DNA of 64,000 nt from Cricetomys ansorgei (taxonomy: Eukaryota; Chordata; Mammalia; Rodentia; Nesomyidae). The stretch lies in NCBI GenBank assembly GCA_026225945.1, contig JAMJFZ010000770.1:1675501-1739500 (forward strand), read 5' to 3'. The position numbers and the translations under genes were made by a program. The notes beneath the pieces are model-generated. The model was not told where the DNA came from and did no database searches. It saw nothing but the letters and a program-made list of their open reading frames with translations. Shown in pieces: positions 54,090 to 64,000 of the stretch. How positions within the stretch are numbered: the stretch's first letter is position 1; each line of letters begins with the position of its first letter.

Positions 54090-54362
54090 CTATGGGCATA
54101 TCTGTGAGGGATTCCTTTATTGTTAATTGAGGTAGGATGATCAACTCAGATTGCAAGTGCTACTGGTTTGTGGGCTGGGCCAGGAACTAAGGCAAGTGTC
54201 ATGAATGCAGTCCTTTTTCTCTGGCTTTGACTATGGATTTGATATGACCAGCTATCTCCAGTGTCTGTCTCCTTGGCTTTCCTGAAATGATGGAATATAA
54301 TCTATAATCTCTCTTCTCTAAGTTGCTTTGGTCAGGGTATTTTATCACAGCAACAGAAATGA
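54090..54362 (+). mobile_element. Rodent LTR-like repeat
   Basis: ATGGGCATATCTGTGAGGGA, GTTAATTGAGGTAGGATGAT and GTATTTTATCACAGCAACAG followed by AAATGAAACTAGAACC match the repeat type at 7578-8194, in opposite orientation. Confidence 0.6.
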
Positions 54363-54620
54363 AACTAGAACCATAGTCTTCCCTTGTCCTCAGTGTCCTA
54401 AATGGAATAAGGACTTGAATAAGTCCTTACCTTTTCATGGGTTCACATCTCTAGTCAGTAACCAATCATTTATTTGTAAGTTAAATATTACAAAATTTTG
54501 GAAGACATCTCATGTCATGCACTTTTCTTCATGGGAATTTCCTAAAACTTATTTAACAGTCAAAGGTCACCTAGGCTGTCTTAAATATTTCTGTCAATAT
54601 TCTGAGAAGGCACATTCTAG

Positions 54621-54842
54621 GAGTGGTTCTCAACCTTCCTAATGCTACAACTTTAATACAGTTTCCCATGTTATGGTGACCTCCAACCATACAATTATCT
54701 TTGTTTCTACATCGTAGCTACAGTCTTGCTACTGTTATGAATCATAATATAAATACCTGATATGCAGATGATCTTAGGCAACCCCTCTGGAAAGGTTGTT
54801 CCATCCCCAAAGGGGTTGCAACCCACAGGTTGAGAACCACTG
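54621..54842 (+). mobile_element. Non-autonomous hAT-Charlie element (URR1-like)
   Basis: The 222-bp element has near-perfect terminal inverted repeats: GAGTGGTTCTCAACCTTCC at the left and GGTTGAGAACCACTG at the right. The interior carries CCCCAAAGGGGTTGCAACCC. The flanks both contain TCTAG (CATTCTAG and ATCTAGCG), in line with the TCTAGA-centred 8-bp target preference of Charlie elements. It has no transposase. Confidence 0.85.
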
Positions 54843-55399
54843 ATCTAGCGTGAGATGGTAACCATGTAATATCTCTGAATTAAATAAGCATTCTGAGAGT
54901 ACACCTGTCCCGTTTTCATAAGCATTTCTTTCTAACAGGCCTCTGTGCACCTTCTACTCCCCTTCTTCTCTGCAAGTCTCATATATCTGCATCATCATAA
55001 TGATACTGGATCAGTTCTGGAATCCTTATACACTCTGTACTTACGTTGTAGCTGTCTTATCTAAAGCACCAAAAACAAGTAAATGTAAGAAGATAAAGCA
55101 CCATCTGCTGTGTCAGAATTGAGACTCTGCAAGGTTATTATATGGTCTTTGTGTTTCCTTCTTACATTAAAATAAGCCTGGATAGGAGATAGACTTAAAA
55201 TGCCCTTCAATAGGAAATTCAAGGTAGAGTAAATCCATGAGACCCTTAAATTACTGTGGCAAGGCATGTCACTCAAATGTAAACTTCTCAGTCCATGAAA
55301 GGAACAAGAAAGAGTGTATTCATCCTGACTGTAGACTATTCTAGACTATGTTTGCATAGTCTAGAAATAAATGTGATCTCCACATTGTGCATATTTTAA

Positions 55400-56126
55400 T
55401 GTTATGGGGAGCCTACCAGAGAAGGCCACATAGACACAGATTATAGCCAAATGAAAGTCTTTATTCCAGCCTGCTAGAACTACACTGCAGTGTATGCCCT
55501 AATGTAGTGCCAAGTGTTTAGGGTAAGGGGATTTTAAAGGCAAAAACTACATACTGTTGTCACTCAGCAGCTTCAAGGGAAGGTTTTGTACAAGCAAACA
55601 GTTTAATAGAAGCTAAGATAAACAGTTAGTTGGGGAGGGAGATTTTGTATAAGCAGGTAGTTTAACAAGCCAAGATAAGTTAGCTGGAGCATCCTAGAAT
55701 ACAGGTTCCTAGAATACAGTTGAGTCATTTTCCACAGAATTCTCCACCAAGGAGAACAAATTCTAGTTAAACCTAAATTGGCCTAAGCAAGAATACAAGA
55801 TGGAGGAATCTCTGCACTGTCTTGTGGAACCTGTACCTCTAGCTAACCACTCATATTGGCTGCCTGTTTGTGCTGAACTCCCTCCAGCTAACCACTTATC
55901 TTAGCTTCTATTAAAGTTTCTTGCTTCAAACTGCTTACTCTGTAGAGGTTCCTCCCACACCCACAGCTGCCTGCAAGAGATTCCAGGAAGTAATTTCTGC
56001 CTTTAAAAATCCCAAGTTCGAGACACTTGGGGCCACATATAGGTCCCCAAACACTTGGCTAAATTAAAGATTTTAATTTGTCTATACACTGTTGGAGTGG
56101 TCATCTCTGGTGAACATTCTGTAACA
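55400..56126 (+). mobile_element. LTR-like block with internal inverted repeats
   Basis: The block runs from TGTTATGGGGAGCC to ATTCTGTAACA, with matching TGTTA/TAACA ends. Near its right end it has a promoter/poly(A) order typical of class I LTRs: CCTTTAAAAATCCC (about 56000-56015), GGTCCCCAAACACTTGGC and AATTAAAGATTTTAATTT. Its middle contains two tandem copies of a roughly 60-bp unit (about 55590-55700) and, head to head with them, further copies at about 55835-55935. I found no target duplication at these ends, so the boundaries are uncertain. An alternative is a minus-strand LTR using the TTTATT at about 55460. Confidence 0.45.
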
Positions 56127-56724
56127 TTGTTATGTTAGCAGTTAACTGAAAAAAAAGTCTTTCCTCATTTTGTTTCACTTTATGATTACATTTTCAGAAG
56201 AAAATAGGTTTTAGAAGAGAAGGTTGCCTGAAAAATTAGGAATAAATAGGAATATCAGTTGAAGTCTCACGAGGGGAGCAAAAACTATCTTTCTTTGTCC
56301 AGAGCACCCTCAGAGGCCATCCCCCATGGAACCCATGCATTCTGAAAACAAAACTCACATTTTAAGTGTATTATTGAGAAATGAAAGCATGTATGTTTTG
56401 ACTATTTAATACAAGATACTACCAGATAGGTAAACCTCTGAAGTCCCCAAATAGATTTAAGCATCCAATTTATTGTATACAGTATCTAAGTAAGTGCATG
56501 ATAACAAGGTTCTCATATGCCTTTAGTCAGAAAATTATCAACTGTAAGGCAATACTTTATGACTACATACATTGTAAATCTAAAGGAAGGGATCTAGAAC
56601 AGGGACCAGGGACCAGTGGGAATGGTCACTTGTTAATTCTAGTATTATAAATTGCCTAGTAATGGGGACCAACAAGAGTGGCAGACAAACTTCACTTTTC
56701 TGTTAAAATTAACCAACTTTTAAA

Positions 56725-56870
56725 AATTATTTCTTTTATTTTTTAAGATTAAATATGGTTATATCATTTCTCCCCTCCCTTAAAACCCTCCCATATAGCC
56801 CTCCTTGCTTTCTTTCAAACATAAATACAACTCAGAACTTGCTTTCAAGGCAATGTCTTATCCCAATCTT
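56725..56870 (-). mobile_element. L1 3' end fragment
   Basis: ATATCATTTCTCCCCTCCCT and AAACCCTCCCATATAGCCCT are the reverse complement of the L1 3' terminus. Confidence 0.65.
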
Positions 56871-56879
56871 TCTTGTCTC

Positions 56880-59455
56880 TGCTTCTGAGCTACCATGATG
56901 TGAGCAAGCTCCTCTGCCATGTGCTTCTGTCCAAATGTTCTCCTGTCTTATCACAAGCTGAAAGCTTTGGAGCTAGCCAACCACTAAACTTCTGAAACTG
57001 TAAGGTATTTTTAAAATTGTTTCTCTCAAGTTGCTATGCTTTTGTTGAATGAAAACGTGAAGACTTGACTGCTCCTACGTATGAGTAAGGAGAAGGTTTG
57101 TTGTAAATATGAGGGATAGCACAACCAGAGGCACATGGAAGGATCCAAACTGAACTGGTCCAACAGACTGAACCAGGCTATGGGAGGAGAGAAGGGGGTC
57201 AAGCAAAAGAAGAAGAGAAGAGAGAGAAGAAAGAGGGGTCAAGAGGCAAGAAGCAAGCCAGAAAACCAAGGGACCAAAAGCTCTCGCAGCCAAAATGGCT
57301 GAAGTTGTATAGTAAAGAGAAGCTGGGTGAAGGAAAGGGAAGCCCAGCTCCTGGTAGGGAGAGGTAGAGGGGAGTGGGAGGGATGAAGAGTGCTGGGAGG
57401 AGACACAGGTATTGAATGAGACTTATTCTGGATTTCTTTGAGACCTAACATTCTAACCTTTTGTTGAAGAGAAGGAGTAACAAAAATCTCTTCTATAACT
57501 ACCTCCTGCTGAAATTGGAGCTTCATTGTTGGGAGGCCCAAGAAAGTTGGAATGATGGCCAAAGGAAAGAGAGAGAGCAGTGCAGGATGAGGTACTTCGC
57601 TTTTGATAGCTTCCCAGGTTCTGCCCAACCACCTGGAGCTAGGAAAGTGCAGGCAGCTTTGGAGAAGACTAGGATGCAGTAGCGCAGGCTGGTTGGCAAT
57701 TCCATCAGAAGCACCTAGGACTGGCATATTTGGAACAGGTTGCTGTCTTCTGTTGATTGGAAATCTGCTTGGACAGATAAAGAATAGAAACAGAAGATAA
57801 AATTAAGGAGTTTAGGGGATTATTTTATTATTATTTCTTTATCTTGAGTGCACATTTGAAACTTCTAGGCCTTATGGTTCAGGTAGTTCAGGGAGGGGAG
57901 CCCCAAGACCAGGAGAGAAAGAAAGATCCCACTCTCAAGAATAGCAGGTGGGAAATTTAGGTGGTTAATTGACAGGATTACTTATCTGGACTAGTCAGAG
58001 GTAGATCCAAGTTGACTGCCTGAAGCTTGCATGAATTTTTTAAGTTTACAAAAAGAGATAAAAGCTTAAGACATATTAGCATTACCATTGTTTGTAATCT
58101 GTACTGAAATCCACATTGTAGAAAAAGCAATAGACTTTAACTTTGAATCATAGCAAAAGCTTGGATACCAGAAAATGATTCTAGGTTAAAAGCATTAACA
58201 CTTTTCCTATATATCCAGAGACAGAATTTTTTAGCAGAATGAAAAGCAATTTTAAGTCTATACTTAGAAGACAATCAAAGGAAATTTAAAATATTGAGCT
58301 TGTGATTATAACAGTATCAGTGTTTTACCAGGGCTAGATTAATAGTTTATCAGAATCCCATTGATTAACGTTAAAACTCTGAACTTTTGAAGTTTTAGTA
58401 TAACAATAGCATAGAGAGGGAAAGAAGCTGAAACATTTCTCATTTTCCATATACTTTTACAACTTACATTCACACACTTTAAGTTACTTTCTTAGACCCT
58501 CTCAACTTACATAAACTTCAAACCTTTTCTTTTCATCTAATCATTTACCAGGAGACACAAGTGGTTGAGTATTAGAGGAGTCATTGCAAAGCAACTTCCT
58601 TTAAATAAAAGAATAGTAAAAGCTACAATGAAACCTGCTTTATGAGTTTATCTCTCAGGGTGAATTCTGCCAGCAAGATAAACAGGGTCTGCATCTATCT
58701 TTCTCAGGAGGAACACACAATCTCTAGAAAAGTGAGGCCTGAGGCCTGATTTTACATGTGAAATGAACTAACAAGGCAGTTGTAGCCTTGGGAAAGCAGC
58801 TGGTTTACTTGCTGTTAATATAAAGTTACAGTTAGCTGGCAACACCATCAGATATCTGGGAAGGATAAAATAGAGCAGAAAATATAATCCAAACGACATA
58901 TGTATCAAGTAAGATGACAAAGACTTACCCACTACCTAGATAGTTACCCTAGGCTTCTGTGGTGGTCTCGGTGTTTGCTAGGGACAGAAATAATCGATCT
59001 TTGGCTGTCACACAGGAAATTAAATCTTTAGCTTAGCATCTAAGAGGGTGTTGGTAAATTACAGTTTGTTTCTGTTCTGTGGGATCCTGATCTGGAGTGC
59101 AGAGGGGAATTGATGGAACCCCAGTATTCTCCTGTCCAGGGCAAAAGTGAGACTTCATGCCACCCACCCACGGTATGGTTTTGTGTCTGGCCTATTTTGT
59201 CTTTGTACGTCTTGTCTCCATTTCTTACTGTCCTCATTCCATCTCTTATACTTCTATGTTCTATGTTAATTAGTTAACTGGGTAAGACTAGCAAGCCCAA
59301 CAGCTCTCTAACCTGTGTTCTAAAGAATTTTCACAAAATTTATCCTCCCATAGTCAAGGAGAATTATGATTATCCTATCACCAAGAGTTACCTCTGAACA
59401 TTCTGTGAAACTGAATTTCCCACCTTAGGGGTTGACTGGTCCCCTCAGGGCTCTT
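56880..59455. other. Unassigned flank with a purine-rich stretch
   Basis: A purine-rich segment at 57180-57420 (GGAGAGAAGGGGGTCAAGCA and similar) gives a long minus-strand frame (57239-57727, 162 codons) rich in Pro, Ser and Leu with no recognised motif. The stretch 57830-59090 is AT-rich. Retroviral leader-like pyrimidine words (TTTTGTGTCTGGCC, GTACGTCTTGTCTCC at about 59170-59220) are suggestive only. No gag could be identified. Confidence 0.5.
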
Positions 59456-59459
59456 TTGA

Positions 59460-59609
59460 TTCTTAGATAGCCTAGGAAAAGGAACCGTGACTTACTCTTT
59501 TGTTGTTATTCCTGAATGTCCTTACCCTCTACTGGGACAAGATCTTTTGAACAAGCTTCAGCCAACAATACTGCTAGGTTACAATTGGGAAGCCCTCCTA
59601 AGGCTTTAA
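59460..59609 (+). pseudogene. Class I ERV protease remnant (C-terminal part)
   Basis: An open stretch of 49 codons, stop to stop, contains [13 protein letters not shown], the hallmark near the C-terminus of gammaretrovirus-like proteases. The catalytic Asp region upstream is not readable. It sits 5' of and on the same strand as the pol remnant, in the expected pro-pol order. It is inactive. Confidence 0.75.
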
Positions 59610-60169
59610 CTATAATCTTCTCAATAAGTGAGGGATGTTGTAAAAGCAAATGTTATGTTTTAAATTTTATTTATTCTGCCTAAGAGATCTATGGAACAAG
59701 GACATAACTTCCTGGAGTGCTAGGTGGGACTGTTCAGATGAGATAGTCCTGAATCTCCCTTGCCCAAGGACATAACCTCTTAGAATGTTGGATAGAGAAT
59801 GTCTAGATCCCATTTAATTGACTCTACTGTACCAGCTGTGCTCCAAATGCGCTGGATGTACTTGGTCACTTATAGGTGGGAGATAACCCAGACAGGAAGT
59901 ACATCAGGATAGATGCTTGCCACTGGACCTGGTGGGAAGGGGTCTGCCTTTTTAAGCACTTGTGCCACATGACTCAGTGCCATTCTGTGGAGGTGAGAGG
60001 TTTACTTCATGAATAAATCAGAATGGACCTGGTCAGAGTCCATCTTCCTTGCCAGTATTTGATTGACTGGATTTGGGAATTACAATATCTGTTCCTCCAA
60101 AATCCAAAACATTCTGTTGATGGGGAATGGAGAGAGTTATTGGAAATTCCTGCATTGTGGGCATAGGAC

Positions 60170-61890
60170 AATCCTCCTGGCTTAGCTAACCATGTACCAC
60201 CTGTCATAATGCAACTAACATTTGAGTCAAGCAATACCCCATCAGCTCAGAAGCCAGGAAGGGATTAGAGTTCACATCAGATGCCTCCTTGAAGCAGGCA
60301 TACTTATTCCTTGCCAGTCATCCTGGAATACCCCACTGTTGCTTGTCCAAAAGCTGGGAACTTGAGACTAGAGAACAGTACAAGACTTGAGGGAAGTGAA
60401 TAAATGGGTAAATCTGCTTACTTGAACGTTCCAAATCCATATTCCTTGTTCAGGTTATTATTACCCGAGCATAACGTTTATACTGTATTGGACTTAAAAG
60501 ATGCATTGTTCTCCGTTCCTCTGTTGAGATTAAGTCATCCCATCTTTGCATTTGAATGGTCTGACCCTAAACTGGGGATATCAGGACAGCTAACCTGGAC
60601 CAGACTGCCTCAAGTGTTCAAAAACTCTTCTACCATCTTTGATGAAGCACTCAACCAGGATTTAAGTCTCTTCCTCAGTGAATAACTTGAAGTAACCTGG
60701 CTTCAATATGTGGATGATTTATTACTGGCTGCTAAAGATGAAGAAACTGTTTGAGAGTCACTCCAGGCTTTTTTGGAAACTCTGGCCCAGTTATGCTATA
60801 GAGTTTCTGAAAAGAAAGCCCAAATTTGCTCGCACCAGGTTACATACCTGGGATATGAACTGACTGAAGGGAAAAGACTGTTGTCTCAAGCCCATATAGC
60901 AGCCATAATGCAAATCCCAGTGCCAACCACTAAGAAACAAGTTAGGGAGCTTCTGGGAGCTGTTGGATACTGCCATCTTTGTATACTTGATTTTGCTGAG
61001 ATTGCCAAACCCTTGTATTCTGCTACAGGTGGGGGCAACACCCCTTTGGAATGGACTGATGAACATGAACAGGCCTTTAATAAATTAAAGGCGGTCATTG
61101 TAGAGGCTCCTGCTTTAGTTCTCCCTGGTATTTCCAAGCCCTTTCATCTTTATGTCCATGAGAGAAAGGACATTGCCAAGAGTGTTCTGACTCAGATCTT
61201 GGGTCCCTGGAACAGGCTGATAGCTTACATCTCAAAGAGACTGGATCTTGTAGCCTCTGGGTGGTCCCCTTGTTTAAGAGCTATCAAAGCCTATGCAATT
61301 CTTATAAAAGAGGCTGACAAGCTCACATTGGGGCAGACTTTAACTATAACAGCTCCACACACTGTGGAAACCCTGCTAAGGGATGCCATCAACCATTGGA
61401 TGTCAAATGCCCATCTGACTCAGTATCAAACCCTTCTCTTAGATAAGGGCAGACTGACCTTTGATAAATCTTTGACCATCAACCCTACCACCCTGCTGCT
61501 AGATGACAAATGACCCTGAAGAACCCATCCATGACTGCATGGAGATGCTGGATACCATTCAAGGTATGCTACCCAGACTAACAGTGTTCCTCTTACCACC
61601 AGAGATGTGGATTTCTACACATATGACAGCAGCTTCATTCAAGAAGGAACCAGGTATGTGGGGACAGTGATGGTCACAGGTCACAAGGAGGTCATTTGTG
61701 CACAAGCCTTACCCAGGAGCCCATCTGCCGAGAAAGCATTAATAAATGCTCTGAACCAGTTTTAAAATAGGCTGAAGGAAAAAAGATGAATATCTACACA
61801 GATAGTCAATATGTCTTTGCCATGGCCCATGAGCATGGACAGATAAATAAACAGAGAGATTTATTCACCTCAAAGGTGAAGACTCTTAAA
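60170..61890 (+). pseudogene. Class I ERV pol remnant: reverse transcriptase and RNase H
   Basis: Gammaretrovirus-like (class I) endogenous pol. The N-terminal part (60170-60400) is shifted between frames with stops. From 60404 to 61513 there is one continuous frame broken only by in-frame stops at 60683 and 60752. It shows RT motif A ([11 protein letters not shown]), motif B ([13 protein letters not shown]), catalytic YVDD at 60707-60718, the thumb/connection region (VTYLGYEL, LGPWNRLIAYISKRLD) and a stop at 61511. The RNase H region (about 61600-61860) is frame-broken but retains a TDS triad at 61798-61806. Homology ends near 61890; no integrase or env follows. Fragments of this type have no known function. 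Confidence 0.9.
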
Positions 61891-61899
61891 AAAAAAACT

Positions 61900-63760
61900 C
61901 TTTGTTCCAGTTAGAATTTAGTTAGATATCAAATGAAGAATTCACTGACTTGATTTTAGTTTTTTTGATCTGATTGAAGGTCATTTTCCCTTATTTTTAA
62001 AAGTAGTTGACAAAATATTCATCTTTACACTAAAATGGGTTGAAATTTGAATGGAAGTTCTGATTTGAGGCTATTGTTTTTTTGTTGTAATACAAATGTG
62101 TACTCTTGGACAAAATCCGTCCAATTTTAGCTATTTTTCCTTATAAAACATACCAAATAGAAGAAAAAAAATCCCATCTGCCAACTTCCATTATTAAAGT
62201 CCTTTTCTATTTTTTGAAAATTAATTTCAGAATCATTTTATATTGTCCAAAAATGTAGCGCATGAAAGTTTTGAGTGGCATTCCATTAAGCCTTGGTATT
62301 GCTGTGTGAGAAGCTGACATCTATGTGATATTTTTGTCTTTCTATCCAGGAGTATGACACAGCCTTTTCGTTGATGTCTAATTTGATGGTTTGCACTAAA
62401 TTTATGAATTTTCTCTGAAGTGGCTTTCATGCATTTCATGCAGAAGCCATTCTTAAGAATTCTAAATATTGGGTAATATTGACATTATGAGTATTCCCAT
62501 TATTTATGTCCAAGTTCATTATCATTATGCATAGGAAAGATCACCTAGATTTGAAAGTCTATCTTATATGCTGCTGTATTTCTGAAGTTTCAGAGATCCT
62601 ATTAATATTTCTTTCTTTCTTTCTTTTCATATGCTATTATTTTGACAAGCTTATTTGTTCCTTTTAAATGGTTTGAGTTAGATATAATTCAGGTAAAGAA
62701 AGTATTCTACATCAGATTTTCCAGAGACTTCCATGTACCTAAGAATATGGAATGATTGACAGAAACTGTTTCCATCTTTTTGTATGTTATAAATTAACTC
62801 AACTGAGGAGTACCAGAGAGTAAGTTTTAGTGAACTATTTCCACAGAAGAAATTGCTGTAAAATTTCAGTTCTCTAACTTAGAAAGATTATCAGAAATAA
62901 GCTGAATTTTGGACAAACCAGTTTCAGTTTATTTTGTGTTAGTTTCTTAGGAGCAGCCATTAAGGATTGTTTTGCTCATTCTCGTATCTCCAGAACTAAT
63001 CTAAGACCAACAAATGGCATCATCTAGCAAATATGTTTTATTGCTGTTGAATAAAACAAAACTGAAAAAATACATTTATCTGTGAGAGAAAAGTAAACTG
63101 AGGTCAAAGTAAATAAATCTATAAACCTTAGAATTAGCCTTATTCAAATTTCTCTATTAGCAAATGCCAGTAATGTCAACTCTTTCATTGTGAAGGTCCT
63201 CTCTCATCTTGGATATATGCTCAGCATGAGGACCAATCACACTCCAGTTGGCAACTGGCTAATTCCATTCCCACGTTTAGTAGTTGTCTAGACAAAGGCA
63301 TGAATACTTCCTGCCTAACAAGATTTGTGAACAAGGTTGTCACAGTTTGTACTTGATACAGGACTAGTCTATAGCAGACATTCTGAGAATTATGGGGCAA
63401 AATCAAAGAAAAGCTCATAACTTCAATGTGCTATTAGTGAGTTCCTGAAATAACCTTAAATTTTCCAATCTGGAGACTTAGTGTGTTGCACACTAGTGTT
63501 TATATGACCTGTCATTAGGTTTCCAATTATTAATAGTGGGATGTACACCATGAGCCCATTGCTGCAAATGAAGTGCATGTTTACCTAAATAAAATAGTCT
63601 GTTGCACTATATAAAATAATTTTATAAGCTTTATACTCTTTTAAAATAACATGGCAGAAAAATATACAGGGTTATAAAAACTTAACATACCCAGGAAGTA
63701 TGCATTCCGATCATTAAGAAAAACAAAGAGTTCAAAATGTCTGGAATAAGATGAGCATAT
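61900..63760. other. Unassigned AT-rich flank
   Basis: There is no retroviral or other recognisable coding sequence. A 68-codon minus-strand frame (62233-62439) is Cys/Lys-rich and unassigned. Another at 63221-63418 likewise lacks motifs. A short TTTC run lies near 62610-62628. Confidence 0.5.
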
Positions 63761-63769
63761 GAGTGACAG

Positions 63770-64000
63770 GAAAGAGAGGAAGGAGGTAAGCAAGTACATT
63801 CAGGTCATGTACGGATTTGTGGGTCATTGAAATGAGAAGCTTTTCAGGAGTGGAGTGCAATAATCCACTTGTGCTTTAATGATTGTTCTGACCAAAGTGC
63901 TGCCTAAGGTGCACAAGTAAGGGCAGAACCAAGGAAAACTGACTTACTGCCTTTTGCAGTCCTGGCAGTAGAAAGGATTGATGTGGATTGGAGTGACATC
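63770..64000 (+). mobile_element. Ancient mammalian interspersed repeat
   Basis: TGTGGGTCATTGAAATGAGA, CTTTAATGATTGTTCTGACC and GTGGATTGGAGTGACATC resemble words of a widespread old mammalian repeat, though their order looks rearranged. The family name is not fixed here. It runs off the window. Confidence 0.45.

Noticed and set aside
57239..57727. 162-codon minus-strand frame upstream of the ERV remnant
   Set aside because: Tested as a possible gag or cellular exon, but it is opposite to the ERV pol strand, is biased by a purine-rich tract and has no motif.
63943..64000. Minus-strand stretch encoding DVTPIHINPFYCQDCKRQ followed by GTAAGT, resembling an exon with donor
   Set aside because: It lies in sequence resembling an ancient mammalian interspersed repeat, antisense to it, and no acceptor or partner exon is visible. 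The neighbouring gene expected from synteny (Itgbl1) does not contain this peptide as far as I recall.

Overview
This is mammalian nuclear DNA from a muroid rodent. The evidence is the mixture of B1, B2/B3, B4 and ID-B1-type SINEs, several L1 3' ends of rodent (Lx-like) type, rodent LTR-like repeats and long dinucleotide microsatellites. I cannot tell Muridae from Cricetidae by eye. Over 95% of the window is non-coding, and almost every open frame of 60-160 codons is chance or sits inside a repeat.

The one real protein gene is the 5' part of Nalcn (sodium leak channel, non-selective), on the minus strand. Five coding exons can be placed to the base: 30326-30433 (start codon), 27204-27386, 21624-21707, 20051-20190 and 19830-19958. 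They encode residues 1-214 plus part of codon 215: the cytoplasmic N-terminus and S1-S5 of repeat I. All junctions are GT-AG and in phase. A CpG island at about 50.8-51.3 kb, with a predicted non-coding exon 1 ending at 51124, is the likely promoter. This gives introns of about 20.7, 2.9, 5.5, 1.4 and 0.09 kb. The next exon was not found in the remaining 19.8 kb.

Layout from left to right: 1-19.8 kb is intron 6, with simple repeats, SINEs, nested LTR-like repeats, a U6 pseudogene and a solo class II (ERVK-type) LTR with a perfect 6-bp target duplication. 19.8-30.5 kb holds the coding exons. 30.5-51.1 kb is intron 1, with many L1 3' ends, B1/B2/B3 copies and old MIR/L2 pieces. 51.1-64 kb is 5' flank, with a non-autonomous hAT element, a rearranged LTR-like block (55.4-56.1 kb) and a broken class I endogenous retrovirus pro-pol remnant (59.4-61.9 kb).

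I found no CRISPR array, operon, tRNA or rRNA gene, and nothing that amounts to a new multi-gene system. The best leads are an uninterrupted 18-unit GCC/CGG repeat just inside Nalcn intron 1, the sense-oriented solo LTR in intron 6, and the LTR-like block whose internal repeats lie head to head.
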